64,000 bases of DNA, taken from positions 1 to 64,000 of the forward strand of contig CAYMKU010000011.1 in NCBI GenBank assembly GCA_964391015.1, read 5' to 3'. Origin of the DNA: XYD12-FULL-36-8 sp964391015 (GTDB taxonomy: Bacteria > Bacteroidota > Ignavibacteria > Ignavibacteriales > Ignavibacteriaceae). Below the pieces are notes generated by a model. That model ran no database searches, had not been told where the DNA came from, and saw only the letters and a program-made list of their open reading frames with translations. The translations under genes were made by a program, and so were the position numbers. Positions 15,703-25,244 of the stretch are shown here, in pieces; position 1 is the stretch's first letter; each line of letters starts with the position of its first letter.

Positions 15703-15799
15703 TCATCATCGATCCTGCTAAAATGAGAGCAATACAAAAGAATCGACCTTGAAAAGGACGGAATGTTATATCCCATTGAGTGTTTTAATATAAAACAAT

Positions 15800-18700
15800 T
15801 CAATTCACTTCCTGTATCCTGCAAATTGCCTTAAAGTTACAGTACTGACAAACTTTGCTTTCTCTATCCTCAAGTGTTGATAAGTGAAACTTACCTTCTT
15901 GGATTGCAGTAACGTATTTGTCAACAGTGTTAAGACAAACTTTAATTAACTCTTCGTTCAATTCGACATCTTCTTCAATAGTAGTTTTTTTTCTGGAAAG
16001 CTTAATTAATTTCCTGCCAAAGTCTTCATCCCTAAATTTGAGAGAGTAAATCTCAGAACCAGCTGGTTCATAATCCTTTTTTAGCTGCACCTGAATTAAT
16101 TTCTTTGCAGCATACATGTAAAGCGGTAACTGAAGAGACAATCCTTTATACAAATCTTCCGAAGTCGGCTTTTTACCTCCGAGCTTATAGTCTATTACTC
16201 TAAACTTTTTTCCTTGGTGGTCAACATCAACTCTATCAATCTTCCCGTGAAATTTTGTTCTGCCAATCTCAAATTGCTCACCGCTTTTGTTTATTCTTCC
16301 AAAGCTTAGTTCAAAATATTCGGGAACATAACCCTCCTCATTATTTCTTTCTTCTTCTAAAAACTTGTAGAGAATTGAGTTCTTCCGATTCGAATTTATT
16401 CCCAATATTTTTTCGATTTCAAAAAATGATAAGACAGTGTTAAAGTTTGCGGCATCTACTTTCTCTTTGGCAATACTAAAAATCAAATCTTCCGCCGCTT
16501 GAAACTGACGAGCGCTTGCTTGATTCAGTATAATATTTTTCTTTTTTAACTGAGTATAAAACTCATACAAAATTGAATGAAGCAGACTCCCCATTTCCAA
16601 CGCTTCAATTTCTTCACTTGGTTCTTCAAGAGGTTCAAGATTCAAAATTCTTTCTGCAAAATATTTATACGGACAGGTGGCGTATGTTTCAAGCTGTGAG
16701 ATTGAATATTCTTTGTCATTAAGTTTTTGCAAATTGTCTTTGATAGCTGGAGAAATTTTTTTAGAAATAAATCCCGTGTATTCAGACTCAATAAACGGAT
16801 TGTCGCTTCTCAGATTATCAATTTCAATCGCATTTCTAATCATTTCTACATCAATTTTCAAATTTTTGATTTCAGCATCGTTTGCAAATTGTTCAACTCC
16901 AATTTGTCCGATATGCTTTAATAGTTCTTCCTTGTTGTATATCTTATCATCATAATCAGCAGGCGATTTTTCTGTAACTGAAAAGTGGGCGAGAAATTCA
17001 TCCAGAAAATTTGACGGCACCAACTCTCTTCTTTCTTCTTTTTTAGGATAAGTCAGGTACAATTGTTTATTCCATGAGCAAAGTGATTGGTAAAAATGAT
17101 AACGCTCTTCGGTTTGGTGGTTTTTTTCGTTCTTAACAAAGGAACCTGAAAAGAAGATTTCCGGAGTATAACGGGTTGGAAAATCGCCATCACACAAACC
17201 AGCAAGAAAGAGATAGTCGAACTTCAATCCACGAATTTCATTCACCGTTGTAATTTGAATCCCATATCCCGGTTTTTCTTTAATATTATAGCGCGCAGAA
17301 GAAACGGCTGTTCGGATGTTGTTCAAAAAAAACTTTAGCGGAAATTTTTCATCCGCTTTATATTCAAGCCGAAATAAATCAAGCAGTTCAAAAACTGTCG
17401 AGGTAAATGCTTCAAATGCTTTAATGTTTTGTTCGGTTTGATCATCTTTATTATTAACCAGCAATGCAGGAATTTGAAATGTAAAAATTATGTCCTGAAG
17501 AGCTTCTTTAAATCCTGATATAGTTAATGGCTTTGCAAAAGGTTTGAGAAGCTCGAATATTCTTTTTATATCATTTAGAGCTTTACTGTAAATTTCTTTC
17601 TCGCGTATGCTAATTCGCTTTTCATAATCTTCATAACTAGCTGGCTGATTCAAAGCATCATTTAATGAATTAATCCAGTTTTTGTAACCGGACACCACCC
17701 TTAAATTGATTGAAGCTCTCAGAAGGTTGGATAAATCTATTCCTGCTACCTTTAAATAGTTTAAACTTAACGATCTGAAAATGTTTTTGTAGTAAAAATC
17801 ATTTTCGAGTATTTCCAAGAAGTTAATAAGTGCAATTACAATCGGTGAAGTGTTTAGAGTGAATCGGTCAGTAAGGTTAAATGGAGTTCCAAAATTTGTG
17901 AACACATCTCTTACAATTGGAGAATAATTCTGGATAAGATTAAATGCCAGACAAATTTTATCTGGCTCAACTTTGTGAAGCAGGATTAATTCTTTAATTT
18001 CTTTAGCTACAAGTTCAATCTCTTCGACCCTATCACTCGCTCTAAATAATGTCACTTCTTTTTCAAATTTATTTATTTTCTTTTTTGCTTTCAGCTTGAA
18101 CAAATCATTTCGAATTGACTTTTGAAACTCATTGAAAGCATCTTGAGAATTATCTTCAATTGCGTTAAACCCCTTAGAAATTAATTTATCATGACATTTA
18201 TCGAGGTGAGAGAAAATTGAGTGATTATAATTGTAATAATCAAAATAAAGAAATAACTCAAGATGTTTTGTATTAGCCGTTCGATCAATTATTTCAACTT
18301 CAGGTGTTGTGAATTCATCAAACCCATTTATTATTACTAAATCAACCGCAGGATACAACGCTCTAAACTTTTCATCAAATTCATTCTGCTTTATCTCAAG
18401 CAATTTAGAATAAATGTCGCCAATCTCTTTGAGTTCAAGTTCATCGCACTTGTTTTGATATTTTTCATATATGCTTACAATATCTTCGGCCTTCAACTTC
18501 TCAGAACCCCTGAGCAGCTTTGATTCTTCCCGCAATATCTTGGGAGTTATTCCATGTTTTTTGTATTCTGAAATCACATTCTTAATCCTGTCTAAAGTAC
18601 CTGATGGAATTTCTTTTTTGTAGCAGGAAAAAAAACTCAACTTAGTATCCTGAAAACTCTGCTTAAGTAAAACCGATGCCGCCGCATCGCTAATGATTTT

Positions 18701-18961
18701 GGTGGAAGAACTAAAGTTATCAAAAAGTAATTTTGTGGAAAATGTACCAATAGTTTCTAAATTAATTTTACCTGTCGTTCGCTTTGGAGAAAGTGATATT
18801 AACTCTTTTTTTAAGTAGCGGCTTTTTCTGTTGGTGGGAACAATCAAAAGAAGCTCATTCAGCTTTCCCACTTTTATCTTTTGATTGATTTCAAAATCAA
18901 TATCAATTGAAGTTCTGCTATTCTTGGTTAAAATCATACTTAAAAATAAACTTTTCTTCAC
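15800..18961 (-). CDS. AddB-like PD-(D/E)XK exonuclease subunit with Fe-S cluster
   Basis: The protein has 1053 residues. The N-terminal half is helicase-like and degenerate (LLLIVPTNRKSRYLKKEL at the start in place of a full Walker A). The C-terminal nuclease shows KFHGKIDRVDVDH and FRVIDYKLGGKK, which is the RecB/AddB D...DYK site. Cys in ETYATCPYKYF plus C1038, C1041 and C1047 provide the four cysteines of the AddB-type 4Fe-4S clasp. This fits the recombinational-repair nuclease family that pairs with an AddA/UvrD helicase, which is not in this window. An inner ATG nine codons in (18937) is also possible. It stands alone on the minus strand. Confidence 0.82.
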   Translation of the reverse strand: MKKSLFLSMILTKNSRTSIDIDFEINQKIKVGKLNELLLIVPTNRKSRYLKKELISLSPKRTTGKINLETIGTFSTKLLFDNFSSSTKIISDAAASVLLKQSFQDTKLSFFSCYKKEIPSGTLDRIKNVISEYKKHGITPKILREESKLLRGSEKLKAEDIVSIYEKYQNKCDELELKEIGDIYSKLLEIKQNEFDEKFRALYPAVDLVIINGFDEFTTPEVEIIDRTANTKHLELFLYFDYYNYNHSIFSHLDKCHDKLISKGFNAIEDNSQDAFNEFQKSIRNDLFKLKAKKKINKFEKEVTLFRASDRVEEIELVAKEIKELILLHKVEPDKICLAFNLIQNYSPIVRDVFTNFGTPFNLTDRFTLNTSPIVIALINFLEILENDFYYKNIFRSLSLNYLKVAGIDLSNLLRASINLRVVSGYKNWINSLNDALNQPASYEDYEKRISIREKEIYSKALNDIKRIFELLKPFAKPLTISGFKEALQDIIFTFQIPALLVNNKDDQTEQNIKAFEAFTSTVFELLDLFRLEYKADEKFPLKFFLNNIRTAVSSARYNIKEKPGYGIQITTVNEIRGLKFDYLFLAGLCDGDFPTRYTPEIFFSGSFVKNEKNHQTEERYHFYQSLCSWNKQLYLTYPKKEERRELVPSNFLDEFLAHFSVTEKSPADYDDKIYNKEELLKHIGQIGVEQFANDAEIKNLKIDVEMIRNAIEIDNLRSDNPFIESEYTGFISKKISPAIKDNLQKLNDKEYSISQLETYATCPYKYFAERILNLEPLEEPSEEIEALEMGSLLHSILYEFYTQLKKKNIILNQASARQFQAAEDLIFSIAKEKVDAANFNTVLSFFEIEKILGINSNRKNSILYKFLEEERNNEEGYVPEYFELSFGRINKSGEQFEIGRTKFHGKIDRVDVDHQGKKFRVIDYKLGGKKPTSEDLYKGLSLQLPLYMYAAKKLIQVQLKKDYEPAGSEIYSLKFRDEDFGRKLIKLSRKKTTIEEDVELNEELIKVCLNTVDKYVTAIQEGKFHLSTLEDRESKVCQYCNFKAICRIQEVN

Positions 18962-19128
18962 CCAAAAAGGAGATGTGGTACTTTATTTTAGAGTCCAATA
19001 GAGTGCGATTATAAATTTTTCTGTCATTAGGAACATTTACAGCTAGAAATAATTTCACCTCATTCATATAATTTTATCTTGATATTTATTTATGGATAAC
19101 TAACTTTACCAACAAAAATACAAGCATT

Positions 19129-19779
19129 ATGAAAAAACTATTTTTATCAGTCTTCATTTTCCTTCCGTTTTTTGTTATGAACGCACAGGAAGTCGGTGAA
19201 TTGGCAGAAGAAGAACCTCCCAAAATTTTTCCAAACAACTCGTTGGGTCTTGATATAATGTTCAGCGAAGGTGGAATTGGAATGGGATTTTTTTACAGAA
19301 GACAATTGGATCAAAAACTAACTGGCTTTGCTGATTTTTCAATCTCCGAAGCCAAAGATGATCAAGAAATTGAGTATGTAAATCCATACTACCCTTATCA
19401 GTCAATCACATACGGAAAAAAAAATAGGATTTTTCTTTTGCCTTTGAACGTAGGTTTGCAGTACAGATTATTTGAAAATGCTCTGTCAGATAATTTACGC
19501 CCTTATATAAATCTCGGTGTTGGCCCATCAATGATAGTAACCACACCTTACGAAAGAGAATTTTTTAATGCTTTTGGAAAAGCTCAATCCAAATTTGCAT
19601 TCGGAGGTTACATAGGTTTGGGAGGAAATTTTGGATTAGACAACTCAAGCTTAGTCGGACTTAATGTTAGGTACTACATTATAAAACTTTTTGACAAAGG
19701 TGTCGAAAGTCTGTATGGAAAATATAAAACAGATTTGGGTGGCGTTTTTCTTACAATAAACATCGGAATGATGTATTAA
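19129..19779 (+). CDS. Outer-membrane beta-barrel protein
   Basis: The protein has 216 residues. A signal peptide (MKKLFLSVFIFLPFFVMNAQ) precedes eight or so amphipathic strands rich in aromatic and Gly residues (GGIGMGFFYRRQL, YINLGVGPSMIV, FGGYIGLGGNFG) and ends in a strand closing with Tyr (INIGMMY), typical of OmpW/OprF-like small barrels of Bacteroidota. No ligand can be predicted. It converges on the thioredoxin-like gene with a 3-bp gap. Confidence 0.72.
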   Translation: MKKLFLSVFIFLPFFVMNAQEVGELAEEEPPKIFPNNSLGLDIMFSEGGIGMGFFYRRQLDQKLTGFADFSISEAKDDQEIEYVNPYYPYQSITYGKKNRIFLLPLNVGLQYRLFENALSDNLRPYINLGVGPSMIVTTPYEREFFNAFGKAQSKFAFGGYIGLGGNFGLDNSSLVGLNVRYYIIKLFDKGVESLYGKYKTDLGGVFLTINIGMMY

Positions 19780-19782
19780 GAC

Positions 19783-20325
19783 TTATCTTTTCCACTTTAT
19801 TGTACATCCGATCGAATAGGTTTCAGGAATTGATATTTCTTTTCCTTTCAATAATTCATCTAAAGCATTCCGCAAATATTTCGTTTTGATTTTTCCTTCT
19901 TCCTGCCAATTATCATCAATCTTTCCATGGTAAACTAATTTTTTATCTTGGTCACAAAGAAAAATTTCGGGAGTATGCGAGGCATCAAAACTTTTTGCTA
20001 CAGATTGCTCTTCATCCCTTAAATAAATAAAATTAAATTTTTTCTTTTCCGCTCGCTTTTTCATTTCATCAAACGAGTCATCAGGATATTGTGTCGCATC
20101 GTTGGAATTTATTGCTATCACAACAATATCTTTCGATTCATAGTCGTTTTGAATTGATATTATTCGGTCTTCGTAAGCTTGAACATAGGGGCAATGATTA
20201 CAGCTAAAAATTATGACAAGCGCTTTTTTATCCTTGAATGAATCCAGCGAATATTCTTTTCCATCAATTGAAGGAAGAGTAAAGCTTGGAATGACAGAGC
20301 CAATTTGCAAGTTATTCGTAGCCAT
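19783..20325 (-). CDS. Thioredoxin-family protein (AhpC/TSA-like)
   Basis: The protein has 180 residues. The redox site is C42-x-x-C45 (SCNHCPYVQ). It is followed by IVVIAINSND, the cis-Pro segment HTPEIFLCD, and a C-terminal stretch ending in SIGCTIKWKR. The CNHCPY form and the TYSIGCTIKWK tail mark the group of soluble thioredoxin-like proteins often annotated as peroxiredoxin-like. There is no signal peptide, so it is cytoplasmic. Confidence 0.85.
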   Translation of the reverse strand: MATNNLQIGSVIPSFTLPSIDGKEYSLDSFKDKKALVIIFSCNHCPYVQAYEDRIISIQNDYESKDIVVIAINSNDATQYPDDSFDEMKKRAEKKKFNFIYLRDEEQSVAKSFDASHTPEIFLCDQDKKLVYHGKIDDNWQEEGKIKTKYLRNALDELLKGKEISIPETYSIGCTIKWKR

Positions 20326-20394
20326 AGTTAAATCCTTTTTGCTTAAATGATAAACAGTGAATAAATTTCGTTTAAAGTAAAATTAGAAAAAGAA

Positions 20395-21861
20395 ATGATC
20401 AATAAAATAATTTTAATTACAACACTTAGTTTAGAAATTATTATGGCACAAAATATCGAACTCGCACAAAATTTATACTATAAGTATGATGAATATAGGG
20501 AGAATAGATTGAATGTACGAAGATTCAAGCATTCAGATATTTTACCTTTGATTAATGAGGCCAAAAGGAAAGGAATTTTTTTTGTTAGGAAAGCCGGTCA
20601 ATCTGCCGAAGGAAGAGATATTTATCTGCTTTCAATTGGAAAGGGTCCACTAAAAGTATTTTTATGGTCGCAAATGCATGGAGATGAACCTACGGCAACC
20701 ATGGCACTATTTGATGTGATTAACTTCTTCCAATCAACCGATGAATTAGATAATGTTAAAAATGAAATATTAAATAATATAACGATCTACATCATGCCAA
20801 TGGTAAACCCTGATGGAGCAGAAATTTACCAGCGGAGAAATATTTTTGAGATTGATATAAATCGTGATGTAAATCGACAACAAACCCCCGAAGGAATCGT
20901 CTTAAGGAAAACATTTGAAAATCTTAAGCCAGATTTTGGATTTAATTTACATGACCAAAGCACTCGCTACTCTGTTGGAAATTTATTTAAATCAGCCGCA
21001 ATTTCATTTCTTGCTCCCTCTCTTGATCATGCAAAATCAGTGGACAGTGTGAGAGAAAATTCCATGAAATTAATTTGTGAGCTTTACCGAACTTTAGATC
21101 ATTTTATTCCCGGCCATATAGCAAAGTACGGTGATGATTACGAGCCACGTGCATTTGGAGATAATTTTCAGAAATGGGGAACAAGCACGATACTAATTGA
21201 AACTGGCGGATGGAAGGATGATATCGAAAAACAATTTCTTCGTAAGCTTAACTTCTTAACGTTTATTTCTGCTTTTTATAGTATTGCATTAAAGTCATAT
21301 AAACATGAACCTATCACACTGTACGAACAAATCCCGAAGAATGACAATTACATAATGGATTTAATATTAAGAAATCTCAAATACAAAAAAGGTGATAAAG
21401 AAATTACCGTTGATATTGGGATAAATCGAACAGAGAATAATTTCAATTCAGCAAAGAAATTTTATTATTCCTCTTCAGTGGAAGATATAGGTGATCTTTC
21501 TGTTTTCTTTGGATATGAAGATCTCGATCTAACTGGCTATGAACTTTTCCCGGGGAAAATTTACTCTAAGGAATTTAATTCGTTAAATGAAATTAAAAAG
21601 CTTGACTTTATAAAACTCTATAAAGGTGGATATACAAGCATCATTCTAAATTCAAAAAACATCAATAAACCTTTTATAAGTTTACCAATAAACATTAAAG
21701 TAAAAGATCGAAACAAAAGTAACTCCTCACAGTTGTTGCTTGGCAGTAAAGCAAATTTCATCATAAGGAAAAATGGTGAGGTTCAATACGCAGTTATAAA
21801 CGGTTTTATTGTGAACGTCAAAAACCTGTCTGGTAAAGTATTCAATGGGTTAGTGCAATAG
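20395..21861 (+). CDS. M14-family zinc carboxypeptidase
   Basis: The protein has 488 residues. The catalytic domain occupies about 45-300, with zinc ligands H95 and E98 (MHGDEPT), H186 (NLHDQS) and the general base E269 (TILIETGGW). The remaining C-terminal part is beta-rich. It resembles peptidase M14 proteins of Bacteroidota that trim peptides or peptidoglycan. The N-terminus (MINKIILITTLSLEIIMAQ) works as a signal peptide, so export is likely. It precedes the ECF sigma gene, with a palindrome between them. Confidence 0.82.
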   Translation: MINKIILITTLSLEIIMAQNIELAQNLYYKYDEYRENRLNVRRFKHSDILPLINEAKRKGIFFVRKAGQSAEGRDIYLLSIGKGPLKVFLWSQMHGDEPTATMALFDVINFFQSTDELDNVKNEILNNITIYIMPMVNPDGAEIYQRRNIFEIDINRDVNRQQTPEGIVLRKTFENLKPDFGFNLHDQSTRYSVGNLFKSAAISFLAPSLDHAKSVDSVRENSMKLICELYRTLDHFIPGHIAKYGDDYEPRAFGDNFQKWGTSTILIETGGWKDDIEKQFLRKLNFLTFISAFYSIALKSYKHEPITLYEQIPKNDNYIMDLILRNLKYKKGDKEITVDIGINRTENNFNSAKKFYYSSSVEDIGDLSVFFGYEDLDLTGYELFPGKIYSKEFNSLNEIKKLDFIKLYKGGYTSIILNSKNINKPFISLPINIKVKDRNKSNSSQLLLGSKANFIIRKNGEVQYAVINGFIVNVKNLSGKVFNGLVQ

Positions 21862-21869
21862 TTTTTTTG

Positions 21870-21891
21870 ATAACAAATAATTATTTGTTAT
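21870..21891. promoter_or_regulatory. 22-bp perfect palindrome upstream of the sigma factor
   Basis: ATAACAAATAA and its complement meet at the centre with no loop. It lies 8 bp after the carboxypeptidase stop and about 50 bp before the ECF sigma gene. A loop-less palindrome is better explained as a protein-binding site than as a terminator. Its right arm (ATTTGTTATACT) recurs at 23396-23407, downstream of the anti-sigma gene. Confidence 0.35.
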
Positions 21892-21942
21892 ACTTTGACG
21901 AATGAAAATTCTATTAAAATTACCGAATAAAGTCAGTCAAGT

Positions 21943-22530
21943 ATGTTTCCATTAATATTGGCTGTCATTGAATCTCAAAATGAGTTATATAAAGAGTTTG
22001 AAAGAGATGCTCTTCCTCACATGGATGCTCTTTACAACTTTGCGTTGAGGATGACTGGAGACAGCGATGACGCTAATGATCTAGTACAAGATACATATCT
22101 AAAAGCTTTCAGATTTTTCGATAAATTCGAAAAAGGAACTAATATTAAAGCGTGGTTGTTTCGAATTATGAAAAACACTTTCATAAATACGTACAGAAAG
22201 AAATCAAAGGAGCCTGCTCAAATTGATTATGAAGAAGTGGAAAAATTTTACGAAAATGTTAAACCTTCCTCTACAGACAGTGCGCATCTTGAAAAAGAGA
22301 TTTACGACAATCTTCTGGATGATGAAATCACAACATCTATCGCTTCGCTTCCCGAGGATTTCAAAACTGTGATTATTCTAGCAGATATTGAAGGATTTAC
22401 TTATGATGAGATTGCAGATTTTGTTGATGTTCCAGTCGGAACTGTAAGATCACGGTTGCACAGAGCACGTAAAATGCTTTTCGCAAAATTACATAAGTAC
22501 GCTATTGAAAAAGGATATATAAAAGAATAA
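21943..22530 (+). CDS. ECF (RpoE-type) RNA polymerase sigma factor
   Basis: The protein has 195 residues. Region 2 is LYNFALRMTGDSDDANDLVQDTYLKAFRFFDKF with KAWLFRIMKNTFINTYRKK. Region 4 is LPEDFKTVIILADIEGFTYDEIADFVDVPVGTV followed by RSRLHRARKML. This is a standard extracytoplasmic-function sigma factor. The following gene, 12 bp away, encodes a membrane protein that fits an anti-sigma factor, so the pair is probably a membrane-stress switch. Confidence 0.92.
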   Translation: MFPLILAVIESQNELYKEFERDALPHMDALYNFALRMTGDSDDANDLVQDTYLKAFRFFDKFEKGTNIKAWLFRIMKNTFINTYRKKSKEPAQIDYEEVEKFYENVKPSSTDSAHLEKEIYDNLLDDEITTSIASLPEDFKTVIILADIEGFTYDEIADFVDVPVGTVRSRLHRARKMLFAKLHKYAIEKGYIKE

Positions 22531-22542
22531 TTATTTAGATGT

Positions 22543-23394
22543 ATGTTGGATAGTAGAGAGAATAAATATCTTATTACTTCTTTAATTGATGGTGAATTAA
22601 CTGACGAATCTATGATTCGAGAGATAAAAGCACTGATTGAATCAGATCCTGAGTTAAAAAAGGAATATGAATTACATCGTTTTATAAAATCTTTAGTACA
22701 CAACAACTGCAAATTCCGTTCAAGCCCCGAAAAGCTAAAACGAAAAATTCTTAGAAAAATTAAATGGATAGGAAATCCTTTACCTCAACCATTTCAGTTC
22801 TTGAGAGATATTTTTTCACAACCCTCAATAGCTGTTTCAGGTGCTTTCGCTTTGATCCTAATTGTCGTTACTTTGCTGGTAAATCAAACCTCTAAAAACA
22901 AATTTCTAGATCTTGCAAGCGAACAGCTGGGTTCTGAAAATATGTTTGTCCAGGCAGCTGCTAATTTCGAGAACATTCTTTGCGGAAAATTATCACCTCA
23001 AATTTTGACTGATAGCCCCGAGACTATCAAGAAATTCTTCATCGCAAATGGAGTTAAGTATGCAACCCTTATTCCTCAAATTGAAAATTGGAAATTAATT
23101 GGAGGGGTGGTTTCGGAAGCACACGGCGAAAAGTTGGCTCATCATGTTTATACTAACTCAAAAGGACAGATTATCTATTTGTTTCAGGTGGATAAATCGT
23201 GCCTGAAAAAGAATAAGTCAATAAAACTTTCTCAAAATCTGCTTTCCTATCTTGATGAGGGTAAATGTTATTGTTCAACAAAAAATAATTGCACAACATT
23301 AATGAAAAAAATAGATGATAATATTTGTGCAATTGTCTCTGATATTCCCCAAAATGAGATTGAAAATTTACTTTGCTCCCTCCAATTGAAATAA
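22543..23394 (+). CDS. Probable anti-sigma factor, single-pass membrane protein
   Basis: The protein has 283 residues. The N-terminal cytoplasmic part (YLITSLIDGELTDESMIREIK, about 8-28) has the shape of an anti-sigma domain but lacks the zinc His-Cys-Cys set. One helix is at about 100-118 (SGAFALILIVVTLLV). The periplasmic domain is Cys-rich near the end (CLKKNK, CYCSTKNNC, CAIVSD, LLCSLQ). Its place 12 bp after the ECF sigma gene gives the role; this is inference. The Cys-rich sensor suggests a redox or metal signal. Confidence 0.65.
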   Translation: MLDSRENKYLITSLIDGELTDESMIREIKALIESDPELKKEYELHRFIKSLVHNNCKFRSSPEKLKRKILRKIKWIGNPLPQPFQFLRDIFSQPSIAVSGAFALILIVVTLLVNQTSKNKFLDLASEQLGSENMFVQAAANFENILCGKLSPQILTDSPETIKKFFIANGVKYATLIPQIENWKLIGGVVSEAHGEKLAHHVYTNSKGQIIYLFQVDKSCLKKNKSIKLSQNLLSYLDEGKCYCSTKNNCTTLMKKIDDNICAIVSDIPQNEIENLLCSLQLK

Positions 23395-23400
23395 AATTTG

Positions 23401-23427
23401 TTATACTCTCACACAATTTGAGTATAA
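23401..23427 (+). terminator. Hairpin after the sigma/anti-sigma pair
   Basis: TTATACTC (23401-23408) and GAGTATAA (23420-23427) form a perfect 8-bp stem seven bases after the stop. A second weak hairpin (GGGAA / TTCCC, 23452-23465) with TTTT follows. Neither has a long T tract, so termination is only suggested. Confidence 0.35.
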
Positions 23428-23563
23428 CTTCATCAAAAGAAAATTAGAAAAGGGAATAAATTCCCCGTTTTAGGAATAACTCCTCATACACTCTCTAAAC
23501 AACGGTTGATAATACTCTAATACTTGCTTAAATTTGGTCATAAGAATTTAATAATGGTGAATT

Positions 23564-23971
23564 ATGGCACGAGTTAAAAATGTTGAGGCATTCTGCAATT
23601 TTTGCAATGCAGTAACAAAAATGGAAATATCGGGGGATGTATCTCCAAATGAAGATGAGAATAAACGCTGGGCAAAGTGCCGTAAATGTAAACATAAAGT
23701 GATTATTGACATAAAATCTGAGATTAAGGAAAAAAAAGTGTCGCTTGATGGCATAGAAAACGAAGATTGTGTAACATATTCTCCTGATAAAACTTATGAT
23801 ATAGGTCAATCCATTTATCATCAAGGGTGGAATGACTTTGGAAAAATAGTTGCAAAAAAAATATTGTCAGATGGCAGAAGTTCTATTTCCGTAGAATTTC
23901 AGAAGTCTGGAAGTAAAAATTTATTAGAATCATTTATTATTAATCAACAACCAGGAAATGAGGTGAATTAG
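23564..23971 (+). CDS. Zinc-ribbon protein of unknown function
   Basis: The protein has 135 residues. The N-terminal zinc ribbon has CNFC (about 11-14) and CRKC (about 40-43). A C-terminal beta-rich domain starts at TYDIGQSIYHQGWNDFGKIVAKK, similar to the CarD/Tudor-like tails seen in some small transcription-associated proteins. It is followed directly by the bS21 gene at 1 bp, so both are probably one transcript. Confidence 0.6.
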   Translation: MARVKNVEAFCNFCNAVTKMEISGDVSPNEDENKRWAKCRKCKHKVIIDIKSEIKEKKVSLDGIENEDCVTYSPDKTYDIGQSIYHQGWNDFGKIVAKKILSDGRSSISVEFQKSGSKNLLESFIINQQPGNEVN

Positions 23972-23972
23972 T

Positions 23973-24164
23973 TTGGTTGGAATTACCGTTGGCGATAATG
24001 AATCAATAGATAAAGCTCTACGAAGATTCAAGAAGAAATATGAACGCTCCGGAGTTCTTAAAGAGTTTAAGAAGAGAACTTTCTTCCAAAAACCTTCTGT
24101 TAAGAAACGTATGGAAAAACAAAAAGCTCAAAGACGTGCCCACAGATTTGGTCCTATGGAGTAA
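23973..24164 (+). CDS. rpsU: 30S ribosomal protein bS21
   Basis: The protein has 63 residues, the usual length. It shows the conserved core ESIDKALRRFKKKYERSGVL and the basic tail (KKRMEKQKAQRRAHRFG). The start is TTG 23973, with GAGGTG just upstream; no ATG fits. It binds near the 3' end of 16S rRNA in the small subunit and helps initiation. In Bacteroidota bS21 contributes to the masking of the anti-Shine-Dalgarno sequence. It ends in a strong terminator. Confidence 0.95.
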   Translation: MVGITVGDNESIDKALRRFKKKYERSGVLKEFKKRTFFQKPSVKKRMEKQKAQRRAHRFGPME

Positions 24165-24170
24165 TTTTGT

Positions 24171-24193
24171 AAGCCCCGCAAGCGGGGCTTTTT
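24171..24193 (+). terminator. Rho-independent terminator after rpsU
   Basis: AAGCCCCGC (24171-24179) and GCGGGGCTT (24182-24190) form a 9-bp stem with an AA loop and a T run. It lies between convergent genes and can also serve the minus strand. Confidence 0.9.
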
Positions 24194-25050
24194 CATTTTA
24201 AATTTATTTTGGGCTCTCCATTTTCAATATCCCCTGCACGCAAATAATATTTTTCAAAATGCTTTGTAATTAGTTTATAAGCTTGATCTACGTCGCTGCA
24301 GAACGAAAAATGATCTAAATCCTCTTTGTTAATTACTCCATGATCAATCAGAGCATTAAGGTTAAGAATTTCTTTCCAATAACGTTCATCATAAACAATT
24401 AATAACATTTTCTTTTTGATCTTACCAGTTTGAATCAATGTAAGAATTTCAAACATTTCATCCATAGTTCCAAAACCGCCAGGAAAAACAACCAAGCACT
24501 TTGCGAGATAGGCAAACCAAAACTTCCGCATAAAGAAATAATGAAATTCAAAACTGAGGTCTTTGGTTACATATTTATTTACAAATTGCTCAAATGGTAT
24601 ACTAATATTCAATCCTATTGAAAAACCACCGGCTGATTTTGCACCTTTGTTTGCTGCTTCCATTATACCCGGTCCGCCGCCAGTACAAATGATAAATCTA
24701 TTGGAATGCGTACCTAAATTCAATGACCAATCTGTTAGTCGTTTTGATAACTCTACTGCATCTTCATAGTATTTAGACATTTCTACTTGACGTTGTGCAA
24801 AGCGCAAGTTTTCAGCAAATGTCGGAGTTTTCGGATTCATCACTTTGAACTTATTTAATTCAGCCAAACTTTCTTTCTTAGATTTAAGTCTAGCAGATCC
24901 AAAAAAAACAATAGTATCTACAATTTTGTGTTTTTTAAATTTGGCTTGAGGTTGAATAAACTCAGAAAGCATTCTAATGATTCTAGCATCAGACGAATTT
25001 AAAAATTCAGGATTCTCATAAGCTTTGAGCGGTTTGGTTTGTTTAGCCAT
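24193..25050 (-). CDS. LOG-family (TIGR00730-type) Rossmann-fold protein
   Basis: The protein has 285 residues. The motifs GGGPGIMEAANKGA and FPGGFGTMDEMFE are the two signatures of the LONELY GUY / lysine-decarboxylase-like family, which cleaves ribose 5-monophosphate from nucleoside monophosphates. It has a longer N-terminal part (about 60 residues) than the plain LOG enzymes, as in the group found in many Bacteroidota. It is cytoplasmic. Its 3' end touches the bS21 terminator. Confidence 0.9.
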   Translation of the reverse strand: MAKQTKPLKAYENPEFLNSSDARIIRMLSEFIQPQAKFKKHKIVDTIVFFGSARLKSKKESLAELNKFKVMNPKTPTFAENLRFAQRQVEMSKYYEDAVELSKRLTDWSLNLGTHSNRFIICTGGGPGIMEAANKGAKSAGGFSIGLNISIPFEQFVNKYVTKDLSFEFHYFFMRKFWFAYLAKCLVVFPGGFGTMDEMFEILTLIQTGKIKKKMLLIVYDERYWKEILNLNALIDHGVINKEDLDHFSFCSDVDQAYKLITKHFEKYYLRAGDIENGEPKINLK

Positions 25051-25244
25051 TTGTTACTCGATTTTCTTAAGTGTATTTGGTTTTACTAACAATTATCTTT
25101 ACCACGTTTATTGAAAATTTTAGTTCATAAATTCAAATAAAATTATGTCCCTATGAATTATCTTCAATTTGCGAATCAAAAATATGATTCTATTCGCATA
25201 ATCCAAATAATAGATACCTGAATATTTTATCACAACTAATAAGA

